DNA of 64,000 nt, from positions 62,001-126,000 of the forward strand of contig NZ_MOBJ01000005.1 in NCBI RefSeq assembly GCF_003732225.1, written 5' to 3'. Positions 63,919 through 64,000 of the stretch are shown here, in pieces (the stretch's first letter is position 1; each line of letters begins with the position of its first letter). A program made the position numbers and the translations under genes. The notes under the pieces were generated by a model. That model was not told where the DNA came from and did not search any database. It was given only the letters and a program-made list of their open reading frames with translations. Origin of the DNA: Pseudomonas brassicacearum. GTDB taxonomy: Bacteria; Pseudomonadota; Gammaproteobacteria; Pseudomonadales; Pseudomonadaceae.

Positions 63919-64000
63919 CCGAAACCAGCCCGCGTAACAGCGAGCTGGCGAGGGTGGCTGTTAACAGGCACGGTCACTACTCATTTTTAGATACAGGGAT
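63919..64000 (+). other. Leader of the next gene (probably rpsO), truncated by window edge
   Basis: The 82 bases after truB contain no complete gene. By gene order this should be the rpsO promoter and leader, which is autoregulated by ribosomal protein S15 in E. coli. The sequence itself shows only a short GCTGTTAACAG inverted repeat. Confidence 0.4.

Overview
The window looks like a chromosomal segment of a fluorescent Pseudomonas (P. fluorescens group). The basis is GC-rich coding sequence, Pseudomonas-type protein sequences throughout, two REP doublets of the kind common in that group, and conserved gammaproteobacterial blocks in the expected order (grpE-dnaK-dnaJ-dapB-carA-carB-greA, ftsH-folP-glmM-tpiA-secG-tRNA-Leu-tRNA-fMet-rimP-nusA-infB-rbfA-truB). 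Species cannot be fixed from the sequence alone.

Positions 1-24830 are mostly accessory. On the left edge is a split insecticidal Tc-toxin A component (TcaA-like gene plus the 5' end of a TcaB-like gene), followed by a chemoreceptor, an Ais-like histidine phosphatase convergent with an ArnT-like glycosyltransferase, a DUF2252 protein and a YeeE/YedE transporter. Positions 11047-14010 form a compact cassette of two complete toxin-antitoxin pairs (AbiEi/AbiEii, then a convergent VapB45/VapC45-like pair) bracketed by a 26-bp perfect direct repeat. Next come a REP doublet, two small Pseudomonas-type genes, a YciI protein and an NRAMP-like transporter with non-canonical metal-site motifs. A PAS-LuxR regulator sits divergent from a thiolase / acyl-CoA synthetase / MHS-transporter operon. 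A DUF1460 lipoprotein, an AraC regulator and a DMT exporter complete this half.

Positions 24834-38403 carry ssrA (tmRNA) and its partner smpB. Between them lies a complete lactate locus: permease LldP, the three-part iron-sulfur L-lactate dehydrogenase LldEFG (LutABC type), a D-lactate dehydrogenase of the Dld-II type, and a divergent GntR regulator with a perfect palindromic operator. After smpB come an NSS transporter, ratA-rnfH, bamE and fur.

Positions 38438-64000 are core housekeeping DNA. recN has a LexA box. grpE and dnaK each have a near-consensus sigma-32 promoter. carAB-greA is preceded by a leader with a strong intrinsic terminator embedded in a short reading frame that runs into the carA start. 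yhbY and rlmE are divergent. ftsH to secG, two tRNA genes and the rimP-nusA-infB-rbfA-truB translation operon follow; the window ends in the probable leader of rpsO.

The most interesting items are the repeat-bounded double toxin-antitoxin cassette, the carA leader, the altered NRAMP metal site, and the LldEFG/Dld-II lactate locus without lldD. No CRISPR array, prophage, insertion sequence or integrase gene was recognised.
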